A stretch of DNA of 64,000 nucleotides from Brevinema_A sp051647245 (GCA_051647245.1 JBOFDS010000011.1:62001-126000); one strand, 5' to 3'. Positions 25,312-34,677 are shown, counted from the first letter of the stretch. Made by a program: numbers and translations. The notes: a model not told the origin generated them from the sequence alone.

Positions 25312-27201
25312 ATGAAAAAAAACTGGATTTACGCGTTGCTTCTTCTTAGTCCTATCTCACTTTTTAGTGTTGAAACAAAATTCATTCATAGCAAAAATTT
25401 TGAAAATATTTGGTTATGGCAATTGTCCAACACTTCTGTCCAGCCAGAGCAATACATTTCTCTTCCTAATGAAAGTCAAAATCTCCTGCGTTCTAAGGAT
25501 CTTTTTTGGACGGCAGAAAAAATCAACAACCAATTTTACATAGGAACAGGAGAATCGGCAAAAATCCTCAAAATTTCTGCAAACTTCTCCAAACAAGAAG
25601 AAATTTATTCCAATCCTGATAAAACACTCGTTGGTGCGATCAAATCCTTTGAGAATGGTCTTTTGGTTGGTCTTTCTCCAGAAAGTGAGCTCGTCCAGTT
25701 CAATCAAAATCATCAAGTCATCACAAATATCGCTCTATCAAACACTTATATTTGGGATATCGTTCCCACCTCCAAGACTCATGCCTATGTCCTTGCTGGG
25801 ATGCCTGCGGAAATCTACGAATATTCTGGCAAAACACTCACTCATGTCCTTTCTTTATCTAATGAAGAACACCTTATCCATGGTATTTATCAAGGAGGGA
25901 GTCTTTGGGTACTTGGTGAAACAGCGCTTTACGAAGTCAAAAATAACAAAGCCATTGCCATTGCTAGTTTTGATGGAACAGCATCTAGTTTTATTTACCA
26001 CAAAAATAAATTCTATGTCATCATGTCCGAAAACATAAAAAATCCTGAAGATCCTAAATCTGATATTGTCAATAGCACTCTGCTAAGCGTGAGCAAAGAT
26101 GGTGTTGTTGAGCGTCTTTATGTGACAAAAGGATTTTATTTCACAGGAATTGGGGCTCAAAAAGACCACATCGTGATGGGTGGCGATCAATTTGGATTTT
26201 ATGCACGCTATGATCTTGTTACCAAAAAAACAGAACTAGCAAGTCTTGGTGCTGGCAAAATCATTGAGATCTTCAACCACAATAACAATCTTCTTTTTAT
26301 GACTGCTGATGAATCTGGTTTTTGGACGGTCGGAAATGTCCTTGCTCGTGAAGGGTCTTTTATCTCCGAAGTATACGACACGGGAAATGCCTCTTCTTGG
26401 GGACGTTTTCAAGCAAATATCTCTACCCCTCCAAATACAGAGATCAAATTCTTCATCCAAAGTGGTGTTACGAAAGATCCTGATCTCTGGAGAGATTGGC
26501 AAGAAGTGAAGATAGGTCAAAATATCCCTACCCCTAAAGCGCGTTTTATCCGCTATAAAGCTGTCCTTACTTCCGATACCAAAGCAAAACCTTACGTCTA
26601 CGAAGTTAAATTCCCATACACTCAACAAAATCTTGCGCCTATATTTGACAACGTTACCATCACCCAATCAAATCGCGATACGCTCGTTGGGTGGGTTGCG
26701 CGCGATCCTAATAATGATATTTTGGAATTTGATATTTATCTTGCCGAAGATGGTATGGATAAGATCAAAATCACCCCAAAACCTGTTCAAGGGACAAACT
26801 TCCTCATTATGAACGAAATGTTTCCTTCTGGTTACAAACGTATTACTCTTGTAGCTAGCGATAAACCATCAAACACACCAAAAGATGCTCTCACAACAGA
26901 ATATCATTCTATTCCTGTATTGATAGATAGTGAAGGTCCAAGAATCAATCCTATCACCATCAACAAAAGAAGTAAAAAAGCCTCCGTATCTGCGACTGAT
27001 GAATTTAGCATTATCAAACAGATGCTTGTTGTTATTGATGGAGCAGATCCTATTTCTATTCTCCCTAAAGATGGTATCTTTGACGATACGAGAGAGGAGT
27101 TTGAGTTTGATGTGCCTGTGAATAAAACAACCTTCATCCAAGTCCACATTACTGACGCGGCTGGAAACACCTCAACTAGAGGCACAACAATCACACCTTA
27201 A
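25312..27201 (+). CDS. Large secreted protein, predicted propeller plus beta-sandwich domains (629 aa)
   Basis: A signal peptide (MKKNWIYALLLLSPISLFS) precedes about 320 residues of repeating beta-strand blocks with many G and W residues (FYIGTGESAKILKIS, GLLVGLSPESELVQFN, IVMGGDQFGFYARYD), which look like a WD/Kelch-type propeller. The C-terminal 280 residues look like beta-sandwich (fibronectin- or cadherin-like) domains, with DPNNDILEFDIYLAEDG and an end of the type FIQVHITDAAGNTSTRG. No enzyme motif is seen. It is followed by dxr after 20 bases, with which it could be co-transcribed. Confidence 0.8.
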   Translation: MKKNWIYALLLLSPISLFSVETKFIHSKNFENIWLWQLSNTSVQPEQYISLPNESQNLLRSKDLFWTAEKINNQFYIGTGESAKILKISANFSKQEEIYSNPDKTLVGAIKSFENGLLVGLSPESELVQFNQNHQVITNIALSNTYIWDIVPTSKTHAYVLAGMPAEIYEYSGKTLTHVLSLSNEEHLIHGIYQGGSLWVLGETALYEVKNNKAIAIASFDGTASSFIYHKNKFYVIMSENIKNPEDPKSDIVNSTLLSVSKDGVVERLYVTKGFYFTGIGAQKDHIVMGGDQFGFYARYDLVTKKTELASLGAGKIIEIFNHNNNLLFMTADESGFWTVGNVLAREGSFISEVYDTGNASSWGRFQANISTPPNTEIKFFIQSGVTKDPDLWRDWQEVKIGQNIPTPKARFIRYKAVLTSDTKAKPYVYEVKFPYTQQNLAPIFDNVTITQSNRDTLVGWVARDPNNDILEFDIYLAEDGMDKIKITPKPVQGTNFLIMNEMFPSGYKRITLVASDKPSNTPKDALTTEYHSIPVLIDSEGPRINPITINKRSKKASVSATDEFSIIKQMLVVIDGADPISILPKDGIFDDTREEFEFDVPVNKTTFIQVHITDAAGNTSTRGTTITP

Positions 27202-27221
27202 GATTAACAAGGGAATTTCTC

Positions 27222-28373
27222 ATGACAAAAAACATCATCCTTCTCGGAGCAACAGGATCTGTTGGAAGCTCTGTATTGAGCGTCCTCAGAGAGTATCCGA
27301 AAAAATTCACACTCACGGCTTTTTCTGCTTGGAATAATGTTGACAAAACAATCGCCATCATCAAAGAATTCCATCCAAAATACGTTGCGATGCAGTTTCC
27401 TCATGAAGAATTGATTTCTCTCTTCCCTGATGTGCAGTTTTTCTTTGGGAGTGAGGGAATCAACGAACTCACAAAAATCAAAGAAGCCGATACAGTCGTA
27501 TCGGCGATTTTGGGTACTGCTGGATTTTTGCCAGCTTTATCTGCATTAAATCAAAATAAACATCTCATCACCGCTAACAAAGAATCCCTTGTAGCCGGTG
27601 GAAAATTTTTGAAAGAAAGTGCCAAAAAACATGGCACAGAAATTATTCCTCTTGATAGTGAGCATCTTGCGATTTTCGATCTTCTCAGAGGAAAGGACAA
27701 ATCCGAAGTTAAAGAACTCGTCTTAACAGCATCAGGAGGTCCTTTCTTTAGAAAAGACATTACAGATCAAACCAGCATCCAAGAAGTCCTTCAACATCCT
27801 ACTTGGAATATGGGAGCGAGTATCACTGTCGGCAGTGCCCTCATGATCAACAAAGGACTGGAAGTCATCGAAGCGATGCGTCTTTTCGACCTCCCTGAAA
27901 ATCAGATTTCTGTGCTCGTCCACCCACAATCTATCGTACACGGCGCTCTCAACATGAAAAGCGGACATTGGCATATGCTGGCATCACCTGCTGATATGCG
28001 TTATCCTGCCTTGCATTCGCTTTTTTATCCAGAGGCTCCTTTTGAGGCTCCTTTTGGTGAGTACAATCCTATCAGTAAGCCTTTGGAATTTTTTGATGTT
28101 GATTATACGAAGTTTCCACTACTTAAGCTTGCTCGTGAAGTTGCTCAAGCCGATGGTATTTTGCCAACGGTACTCTGTGCGTCAATGGAAGTAGCTATTG
28201 CGAAGTTTTTGGAAGGAGAAGTCAAATTCATCAAGATTCCTCAGCTCATCCAAGAAAGTCTTGACAGTGTAACAAATCGTGAACTTTCTAGCCCTGAAGA
28301 AGTTTTAGAAATTGATCAAGAAACTCGCCTCACCCTATCAACCAAAATCAAAAATACAACTGATCTCATTTAG
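27222..28373 (+). CDS. dxr: 1-deoxy-D-xylulose 5-phosphate reductoisomerase (383 aa)
   Basis: Second step of the MEP isoprenoid pathway, converting DXP to MEP with NADPH and a divalent metal. NADPH-binding LLGATGSVGSSVL is at residues 7-19; the metal-binding DSEH motif (DSEHLAIF) and the substrate loop ASGGPF, then GASITVGSALMINKGLEVIEA and PADMRYPALH are all present. Length is normal. It implies the organism uses the MEP route rather than mevalonate. The 3' end overlaps convergent folD by 4 bases, and no terminator separates them. Confidence 0.97.
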   Translation: MTKNIILLGATGSVGSSVLSVLREYPKKFTLTAFSAWNNVDKTIAIIKEFHPKYVAMQFPHEELISLFPDVQFFFGSEGINELTKIKEADTVVSAILGTAGFLPALSALNQNKHLITANKESLVAGGKFLKESAKKHGTEIIPLDSEHLAIFDLLRGKDKSEVKELVLTASGGPFFRKDITDQTSIQEVLQHPTWNMGASITVGSALMINKGLEVIEAMRLFDLPENQISVLVHPQSIVHGALNMKSGHWHMLASPADMRYPALHSLFYPEAPFEAPFGEYNPISKPLEFFDVDYTKFPLLKLAREVAQADGILPTVLCASMEVAIAKFLEGEVKFIKIPQLIQESLDSVTNRELSSPEEVLEIDQETRLTLSTKIKNTTDLI

Positions 28374-29254
28374 TTTTTGGGAACGTAATGGCTTGTTTCT
28401 GTCGCAAGAGTATAGAGATTTTGAAGGAGAGCGGAGATCGTCATCGGGCCTACCCCTCCTGGTACAGGCGTAATAGCCAAGGCTTGATCCTTGAGATCAT
28501 CAAAATCCATATCGCCGACAAGGCGCTCTTTTTGGATTGTTTCATCCCAAACTTTATTCATTCCCACATCGATGAGTACCGTCCCTTCTGACACCATATC
28601 TTTGGTGATGAGGTGGGCTTTGCCGACTGCAGAAACAATGAGATCGGAATTGAGACAAAGTTCTTTTAAGTTTTTAGTATATTTATGCGCAATCGTTACG
28701 GTTGCGTTTTTTTGTAATAAAAGAGCTGCCGTTGGTTTACCGACAATATTACTTGCGCCAATAACGAGTGCTTTTTTCCCTTCAAGAGACCAAGATTCTC
28801 CCAACAAATCTAAGAGCTGCATGATTCCTGTCGGTGTCGCCGGAGCAAAATCCGAAACCCCTGTCATAAGATTACCCACATGATGAGGATGAAAGGCATC
28901 TACATCCTTTGATGGTGCAACTTTTAATAAAATATGTGCCGTATCGATATGTTTTGGAAGGGGGAGTTGAACTAAAATTCCGTGGATTTTATCATTTTGA
29001 TTGAGTTTTTCAATCTCTGTAATCAATTCCTCTTCGGTACACGTTTCTGGTAGATAGATAGGATGCGGCAAGACCCCCACTTTCTCACAGGCTCTGATTT
29101 TTGATTGGACATAAATTTTTGAAGCAGAATCGTCACCTACAAGAACAGTAGCAAGACAAAGTTTAAAAGATAAAGTATCAATTTTTTTCTTAAGGATTTT
29201 ATTATATTCTTCCGATAGTACTTTACCGTTTAGTAAAAGAAATGAATTATTCAA
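28370..29254 (-). CDS. folD: Methylenetetrahydrofolate dehydrogenase/cyclohydrolase FolD (294 aa)
   Basis: Bifunctional enzyme that interconverts 5,10-methylene- and 10-formyl-tetrahydrofolate using NADP. Seen: catalytic Lys region YVQSKIRACEKVG, GILVQLPLPKH, KDVDAFHPHHVG, ATPTGIMQLL, the dinucleotide loop GASNIVGKP and PVPGGVGPMT. The start is TTG at 29254: AGGAG lies 8 bases upstream and homology begins there, while the longer frame adds an unlikely hydrophobic stretch. A TTG start with a perfect ribosome site suggests moderate expression. Confidence 0.95.
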   Translation of the reverse strand: MNNSFLLLNGKVLSEEYNKILKKKIDTLSFKLCLATVLVGDDSASKIYVQSKIRACEKVGVLPHPIYLPETCTEEELITEIEKLNQNDKIHGILVQLPLPKHIDTAHILLKVAPSKDVDAFHPHHVGNLMTGVSDFAPATPTGIMQLLDLLGESWSLEGKKALVIGASNIVGKPTAALLLQKNATVTIAHKYTKNLKELCLNSDLIVSAVGKAHLITKDMVSEGTVLIDVGMNKVWDETIQKERLVGDMDFDDLKDQALAITPVPGGVGPMTISALLQNLYTLATETSHYVPKN

Positions 29255-29308
29255 TAGAGAAACTCCTGATAAAAATAAAATTTCGAAAATGAAAAACTTG
29301 AGGAATAT

Positions 29309-30358
29309 ATGGAAACAAAAAGCGTCACGATCAGCGATTCGATGCATTTAGCGATCAAAGGAAATTTTGAATTAGTAGGCAAGAATGTTTTTGGAATTTT
29401 TGCTATTCTCATCAATCTAAAATCAAAAACTATCACCAACACTTGGCTCTTTGCCTCTGGTTTTCACGATATGATTGAAGAGAATAGTATTCATACAGCT
29501 TGGTCTGAATATGAAACAATTTTGAACAACTTACAATTATCTGGTAATTACGCAGAACACGTTACTGTGTCCTTAAAACAATCCCTTCACGAATATCTGA
29601 CTAGAGATAAGAATATTGCATTATTGATTGTGGATGATCTTGGTCGAAACAGGTCTAAAGAAATTAGAAATACGATTCTTTCTGTATTTAAGAACGTTGA
29701 GAAAAAAAGTAGTATTAACATGGATATGACCTATGAAGTTATTGATACTTCAGCTCCGCGTCACCCTGTTCTTCAAAAAGCTGATTCTACTGAAGCAAAA
29801 CCTGAAGAAAATCCTGTAAATTCTAACATTGCGGTTGACCATGCTCCCCCAACTCTATCCACAGAAAAAAAACAAGTACCTGCACACGCCGTTCTTGCGC
29901 CATTTTATAATAGTGTTATGTCACACGATCTTAAAGTTGGTCAAAAGATTTTGATGATGGTTGATGATAACAATCCTTACGCAAAACATTGTGCTGAAGC
30001 ATTGGGAGCATATAGTAAGACAGCAGAAGGAACTCTTAAAAAGACGCCTATTGTAGCTACTGTTATTGATATTAAAAGAAATCCCGCAAAAAAACTTTTA
30101 GATATTAGTGTTGCATACAATGAATTTTACTATAGTAGAATCAACATTGAAGAAGGCATCAAAATCAAATTTTATGATCCTATGTCTCCTGAAAAAGTTG
30201 CATCTGCTGCAAATCGTGTTCCAGTAAAACAACCAGAACCAGTAAAATTCAACAAAGATTATACACGTAACCTCTTCAAAGATCCGCTCTTTGTTAAGTT
30301 GTTGATATCAATTGTCGCGTGTATCGTGATCAGCATCTTTATGATGTTATTTATTTAA
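29309..30358 (+). CDS. Tail-anchored protein of unknown family (349 aa)
   Basis: I recognise no family. The first 160 residues form a soluble domain with strands such as VFGIFAILINLKSKTITNTW and NIALLIVDDLGRNRSKEIR. A Pro/Glu/Lys-rich linker (about 165-200) follows, then a second domain (LKVGQKILMMVDDNN through RINIEEGIKIKFYDP). The protein ends in one hydrophobic helix (FVKLLISIVACIVISIFMML) at its very C terminus, so it is probably anchored in the inner membrane with both domains in the cytoplasm. GAGGA precedes the ATG. It lies 54 bases from divergent folD and tail to tail with the cation exchanger. Confidence 0.75.
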   Translation: METKSVTISDSMHLAIKGNFELVGKNVFGIFAILINLKSKTITNTWLFASGFHDMIEENSIHTAWSEYETILNNLQLSGNYAEHVTVSLKQSLHEYLTRDKNIALLIVDDLGRNRSKEIRNTILSVFKNVEKKSSINMDMTYEVIDTSAPRHPVLQKADSTEAKPEENPVNSNIAVDHAPPTLSTEKKQVPAHAVLAPFYNSVMSHDLKVGQKILMMVDDNNPYAKHCAEALGAYSKTAEGTLKKTPIVATVIDIKRNPAKKLLDISVAYNEFYYSRINIEEGIKIKFYDPMSPEKVASAANRVPVKQPEPVKFNKDYTRNLFKDPLFVKLLISIVACIVISIFMMLFI

Positions 30359-30359
30359 T

Positions 30360-31370
30360 CTAAAAAACGAGCCTTAGCGTTGCTATCCAGAGTAAGATGA
30401 TCGAAGAAAAGATCACCACTCCGATGGCAACGCTATTTTTTTTAACGAGAGTTAGGACAGCTAAAAGAATCGTAGCAAACATAATAGAAATAATAATAAA
30501 CAGATTATTCAATGGGGTTTCACGCCAAAAATTCCCTGTCACCAAAGTCGAAGCAAAAAGTAAGGTTACTAAGTTAAACATATTACTTCCAAAGATATTT
30601 TCAACCGCAATACTAGTATGACCTTTCTTGATGATTTGGAAGGTAGTTGCGACTTCAGGAACAGAGGTAACAAATGCCAAAATTAATGTCCCGATAAAGT
30701 GTTGTCCAAGAGGTTTATTTATGATAGGGGCAGGCACCGTAGCTAAGGCATCGCACAGAAAAACGAGTACCCATGAAATTGCGATAATCAAAAAAGCAAA
30801 AAAAGTAAAGCCAAATATCACTTGAGGGAGTGTTTTGTTTGTTTGATGAGGAGAGGTAGATTCTGCTTCAAATTCAGCTTCTGCTTGAGCATCTTGATGA
30901 AGACCAAAATTATAGGACATCGCCCAAAGATAAATCACAAGCCCAAGACCAAAAAGAACGAATTTATTAACTTGAATATCAACAATCCACGCAAGAGACA
31001 GTGCTAACATAGGAAGACAAAGTAACGTAATACTTACCAATAAACTAAATAGAGATTGGGTAGTAATATTGATTTTTTGTTTGAAATGGATTAGACAAAT
31101 CGTACTCAAAATAGCAAGATTGATCAAATTAGAACCCAGTACACCGCCAGAAGCAAGCCCAAAAAGTCCTTGCTTCACAGCAATCACCGTACTTATCAAC
31201 TCTGGTACGGATGTGATTGCAGCGATCAACAAAAGGCCAATAAAGGCACCTGAGATCTTCGTAAGGATAGAGAGCTGATCAGCATACTCAACAAGCTTAT
31301 CCCCAACAAAAAATACAACAAAAATACAAGATATAATAATCGCTAAAATCAAATAAAAATTTTCTAACAT
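30360..31370 (-). CDS. Calcium/sodium antiporter, CaCA family (336 aa)
   Basis: An inner-membrane cation exchanger with ten or eleven hydrophobic segments. The two alpha repeats that form the ion path are clear: AITSVPELISTVIAV with GGVLGSNLINL in the first half, and FVTSVPEVATTFQII with ENIFGSNMFNL in the second. An acidic loop rich in Glu/Ala (QAEAEFEAES) lies in the middle. It fits the YrbG/CaxA type (PF01699 twice). Its ATG is one base after the stop of the ABC permease gene upstream, so the two are co-transcribed and may both serve divalent-cation balance. Confidence 0.92.
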   Translation of the reverse strand: MLENFYLILAIIISCIFVVFFVGDKLVEYADQLSILTKISGAFIGLLLIAAITSVPELISTVIAVKQGLFGLASGGVLGSNLINLAILSTICLIHFKQKINITTQSLFSLLVSITLLCLPMLALSLAWIVDIQVNKFVLFGLGLVIYLWAMSYNFGLHQDAQAEAEFEAESTSPHQTNKTLPQVIFGFTFFAFLIIAISWVLVFLCDALATVPAPIINKPLGQHFIGTLILAFVTSVPEVATTFQIIKKGHTSIAVENIFGSNMFNLVTLLFASTLVTGNFWRETPLNNLFIIISIMFATILLAVLTLVKKNSVAIGVVIFSSIILLWIATLRLVF

Positions 31371-31371
31371 A

Positions 31372-32163
31372 TTAACCTCTTTTGGAACCTAGAATAATGA
31401 ATTTTGAGAACAGATAGACAATGACTGCTGTCAGCACTATTAACGCACCGGGTGCAACATCGAATTGAATTGATAAAAGAATACCCATCACCATCGAAAA
31501 AATTGTATAAAAAAATGAAATAATAAGAGTGATGGTGAGGTTTTTTTGCCATAAAAGTGCAAAGGAAGCGGGAAGGATCGTCATTGCTGCGACTAAAAGG
31601 ACTCCTACGAGACGAATCCCCAAGATGATACTAACAGAGAGTGCCCCATAAATGATCGTATCAAGAAGACCAGCGCGAACACCTGAAACTAAGGCAGAGT
31701 CACGATCAAAACTGATATATAAAATTTTACCTGATAAAGGTAAAAAGAAGGCATATACTAAGATAGTAACAATAGCACCAATCAACAAATCTTGAGAGGT
31801 AATGCCGACCAAATCACCGAACAAAAATCCCATCATGTTAAAAGTATTATCCGTATTAATAGCAAGTAAAACCATCCCCAGAGCCATTGCCCCAGAAAAA
31901 AACAAACTCGTCCCTGTATCGGCCGATTTTTTATGTGTTTTCCCTGCGATGATTGTCAAAGCAGCACAAAAAACAGACGTTGTTAAGAAAGGATCCCAGC
32001 CTAAAAAATTGGCTAAACCCATTCCCCCAAACGCAGCATGTTCAGTGCCTATCGCCAAGAAAGAAAGTCGTCTCGTTACGATAATAAAAGAAATCAAAGT
32101 AAACAAAAACGAAAGGATTAAAGAGATCATGATCGCATTACGAAAAAACTCAAATTCAAACAT
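31372..32163 (-). CDS. Metal ABC transporter permease, ZnuB-like (263 aa)
   Basis: Inner-membrane permease subunit of a zinc/manganese/iron importer (ABC-3 family, PF00950). Eight or so hydrophobic segments and the family motifs GTEHAAFGGMGLANFLGW and VGVLLVAAMTILPASFALLW are visible. Length is normal. No ATPase or substrate-binding protein is adjacent; the only metal-type ATPase in the window is at 10306-11064. It heads a two-gene transcript with the cation exchanger from a promoter at 32212-32240. Confidence 0.9.
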   Translation of the reverse strand: MFEFEFFRNAIMISLILSFLFTLISFIIVTRRLSFLAIGTEHAAFGGMGLANFLGWDPFLTTSVFCAALTIIAGKTHKKSADTGTSLFFSGAMALGMVLLAINTDNTFNMMGFLFGDLVGITSQDLLIGAIVTILVYAFFLPLSGKILYISFDRDSALVSGVRAGLLDTIIYGALSVSIILGIRLVGVLLVAAMTILPASFALLWQKNLTITLIISFFYTIFSMVMGILLSIQFDVAPGALIVLTAVIVYLFSKFIILGSKRG

Positions 32164-32211
32164 ATTTTTATCCTTTTATATATTGCTAAAATAAATATTT
32201 GTATAAATTAT

Positions 32212-32240
32212 ATTATACAGAAAAGTAAGAAAAAATTCAA
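32212..32240 (-). promoter_or_regulatory. Promoter of the ABC permease and cation exchanger
   Basis: TTGAAT, 17 bases, TATAAT on the minus strand; leader about 42 bases. No clear metal-regulator palindrome overlaps it. Confidence 0.6.
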
Positions 32241-32294
32241 ACAAATACCACAGCATAAACGAAATAAAAGATTTTTTTCACATCAGTTAAAAAT

Positions 32295-32324
32295 TTGACA
32301 TTATCTAACAAATCGGTGTAATAT
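32295..32324 (+). promoter_or_regulatory. Possible promoter of rsmI
   Basis: TTGACA, 18 bases, TAATAT. A second TTGACA at about 32352 lacks a good minus-10 partner. The leader to ATG 32441 would be about 110 bases, with nothing recognisable in it. Confidence 0.45.
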
Positions 32325-32440
32325 GATGGTATCAAACGAAGATTTTTATTTGACAATATTAAGTATTTTATTTAAGAAATCGAACACGTTTTGTCGAAAA
32401 TCTATTATCTCAAAATAACAGATTAATTGTGGGAGTAAGT

Positions 32441-33184
32441 ATGAGTGGGCGACTGTATGTGATAGGGACTCCTATCGGAAACCTTGAAGATATAACCTAC
32501 CGTGCCGTCCGCACCTTAAATGAAGTTCCGATTATTGCTTGTGAGAATGCACTTCGTACGAGAAAATTACTGACCCATTTTGAAATTCAAAAGAAGAAAA
32601 TTATCGAATGTTCTCCCGCAAATGAAAGAAACTCAGCAAAAGGTATTGCCCAATTCCTCGAACAAGGCATGGATGTTGCTCTAGTTAGTGATGCTGGGAC
32701 TCCTAGTGTTTCCGATCCAGGGATGTTTGTCGTGAAGACGGTTTCAGAGTTAGGGTTTGAAGTAATTCCTATTCCAGGTGTATCAGCCCTAACAACAATT
32801 ATTTCAGTCGCTGGAATTGGTGGCGAAAACATTGTGTTTACAGGATTCTTGTCTAAAAAAGAAGGTCAGATAAAAAAAACGTTACTACAATTTGCTGATA
32901 AAAACAATGTGCTGGTGGTTTTCGTTTCCTGCCACCGAATCAAAAAGTTTTTAAAAACTATAAAGGATTTGGATGAATCTGCCGATATTATAGTAGGAAA
33001 AGAATTGACTAAAACTTTTGAGACTGTCTATCGAGGGTCGGTTGCCGAGATAGAAGCGCGACTAAAGGAAGAAGAGAAGGGTGAATTTGTCGTTGTTGTC
33101 AAATTTTCAAATCCGCTTTCTTTAGAAGATTTACCCACAAATCAAATTAAATCTAAAAAAGAAAAACGAAAACAAAAGTTATAG
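32441..33184 (+). CDS. rsmI: 16S rRNA (cytidine(1402)-2'-O)-methyltransferase RsmI (247 aa)
   Basis: SAM-dependent methylation of C1402 in 16S rRNA. The tetrapyrrole-methylase fold motifs are clear: VIGTPIGNLEDITYRAVRTL, VALVSDAGTPSVSDPG, IPIPGVSALTTIISVAGI and VFTGFLSKKEGQ. The usual CEDTRRT motif reads ACENALRTRKLL here, an Asp to Asn and Thr to Ala change. ATG 32441 has GGGAG 5 bases upstream; the GTG four codons earlier does not. The tail is very basic (KSKKEKRKQK). Confidence 0.93.
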   Translation: MSGRLYVIGTPIGNLEDITYRAVRTLNEVPIIACENALRTRKLLTHFEIQKKKIIECSPANERNSAKGIAQFLEQGMDVALVSDAGTPSVSDPGMFVVKTVSELGFEVIPIPGVSALTTIISVAGIGGENIVFTGFLSKKEGQIKKTLLQFADKNNVLVVFVSCHRIKKFLKTIKDLDESADIIVGKELTKTFETVYRGSVAEIEARLKEEEKGEFVVVVKFSNPLSLEDLPTNQIKSKKEKRKQKL

Positions 33185-33272
33185 ACTCTAATTATTAAAG
33201 GTTATGTATGGCTGTGCATAACTCTAGTGTTTATAACACGAAACGGGGAGAAAACTTTTAGGAGGTTCGTTC

Positions 33273-33566
33273 ATGGAGATTAGAAACGTTGGTGGTGTCA
33301 CTCCTCCATCTCATTCTCACAACTCAAAAAAAGTATCTTACACTCAAAATATCCAATCACCTCAATCTGATGATTCTCTAAAAGTATCTACGGAAGCTAG
33401 GTTACTAGAAGACGAAGCATTTATCCGCGATGTTCTTCAACGTACTCCTGATATTAATCCAGAAAGACTTAAACAAGTAAAAGAAAATCTTGAGAATGGT
33501 GCTTATGATAAAAAAGAAGTACTAGATACAATGACAGAAAATTTAATGAAAGCTCTCGGATTATAA
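33273..33566 (+). CDS. flgM: FlgM-like anti-sigma-28 factor (97 aa)
   Basis: A small protein with a flexible, Ser/Asn-rich N-terminal half and a C-terminal helical half typical of spirochaete FlgM: DSLKVSTEARLLEDEAFI, RTPDINPERLKQVKENLENG and the end MTENLMKALGL. FlgM holds the flagellar sigma factor FliA until the hook is complete. AGGAGG lies 7 bases before the ATG. Upstream, TAAAG at 33196 and GCATAA at 33216 loosely resemble a sigma-28 promoter. It is convergent with fliM, separated by a strong terminator. Recognition rests on pattern, with moderate similarity. Confidence 0.75.
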   Translation: MEIRNVGGVTPPSHSHNSKKVSYTQNIQSPQSDDSLKVSTEARLLEDEAFIRDVLQRTPDINPERLKQVKENLENGAYDKKEVLDTMTENLMKALGL

Positions 33567-33582
33567 AATTTCGGATAAAAAT

Positions 33583-33614
33583 AAAAAAAACACCCTTTAT
33601 AGGGTGTTTTTTTT
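33583..33614. terminator. Bidirectional terminator between flgM and fliM
   Basis: Arms CACCCT and AGGGTG with TTAT loop, flanked by eight A and eight T. It starts 17 bases after the flgM stop and ends 13 bases before the fliM stop. Confidence 0.9.
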
Positions 33615-33627
33615 ATTGGAATATTTA

Positions 33628-34677
33628 TTATTCTTCATTATCCATAAGGAGATCATGAAGATCTTTTTCACTAAAGACTCCAACAACTTCATGTAGTTGA
33701 ATTGCTCTTCTTGAGCCAAAAAGACCTGGTTTTGCTTTAAATTTAACGTGCCTACCGATGTAGACTTCGATATCGGCGTTCATACGAACGTCAAAACGAA
33801 TCACATCACCTTCACGAAGACGGCTAACATCCGAAAATGGAAGCGTCGTTTCAGCTAGCTGCGCAATCATAGTGAGCTTAATATCGTTAATTTGTTGTTT
33901 AATGAAATTAATATGCTCGGTGGTAACACTCTTATTCACAGCTGCGTACCAGTATTGAGCAGATAGTTTTGTAATAATAGGTTCGATAGTAATATAAGGA
34001 ATACAAAAATTGATCATGCCTTCGACTTCACCGATTTTTGTATCAAAAGTTGTCAAAATAACCATACTATTCGGAGGAACAATCCCAACGAATTGAGGAT
34101 TTGTTTCGATATTACCTAGACGAGGACGAAGGTCAGTCATATTTGCCCAAGATTCACGAAGGTTACCAAGAAGACGTACCAAAATCCCCTCAATCACAGA
34201 CATTTCGATATCTGTCAATTCACGGTTAGTTTTAAGTGTTTCTCCCTTACCACCAAAAAGACGATCAATAATAGAAAAAGTAATAGCCGGATCGATCTCG
34301 ATCACAGCACTGCCCTTGAGAGGGTCCATATTGACAATTCCTAAAGTCGTAGGTGATGGGATAGAACGAGTGAACTCTTCATAGGTTAACTGATCTACTG
34401 AGACAACGTGTACCTGAATCAGAGAACGTAACTGAGCCGCAAGGGATGTCGTCGTGAGACGAGCAAATGTTTCATGGATCATCTGCAAAGTACGAACCTG
34501 ATCCTTCGAGAATTTATCCGGTCTACGAAAATCATAGACTTTTAGACGTTTTTTATTCCCGTAAGGAGTTCTTCCACTATCGCGGACAGGCTGGTTTTCA
34601 TCAGCACCTGCTTCAGGAAACCCCGAAACAGCCGTAAGAAGGGCGTCAATTTCATCTTGTGACAATATTTCTGTCAT
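33628..34677 (-). CDS. fliM: Flagellar motor switch protein FliM (349 aa)
   Basis: Part of the C-ring at the base of the flagellum; it binds phosphorylated CheY. The N terminus TEILSQDEIDALLTAVSG is the CheY-binding helix; the middle CheC-like domain (DQLTYEEFTRSIPSPTTLGI, RLFGGKGE) and the C-terminal SpoA domain (RLREGDVIRFDVRMNADIEVY) follow. Length is normal. fliL lies 36 bases upstream, as in many flagellar operons, but motA, motB and fliY/fliN are not next to them here. Confidence 0.97.
   Translation of the reverse strand: MTEILSQDEIDALLTAVSGFPEAGADENQPVRDSGRTPYGNKKRLKVYDFRRPDKFSKDQVRTLQMIHETFARLTTTSLAAQLRSLIQVHVVSVDQLTYEEFTRSIPSPTTLGIVNMDPLKGSAVIEIDPAITFSIIDRLFGGKGETLKTNRELTDIEMSVIEGILVRLLGNLRESWANMTDLRPRLGNIETNPQFVGIVPPNSMVILTTFDTKIGEVEGMINFCIPYITIEPIITKLSAQYWYAAVNKSVTTEHINFIKQQINDIKLTMIAQLAETTLPFSDVSRLREGDVIRFDVRMNADIEVYIGRHVKFKAKPGLFGSRRAIQLHEVVGVFSEKDLHDLLMDNEE

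Noticed and set aside
33201..33222. GTTATG and CATAAC inverted repeat before flgM as an operator
   Set aside because: Arms are only six bases with a 10-base gap and AT-rich; too weak to call.
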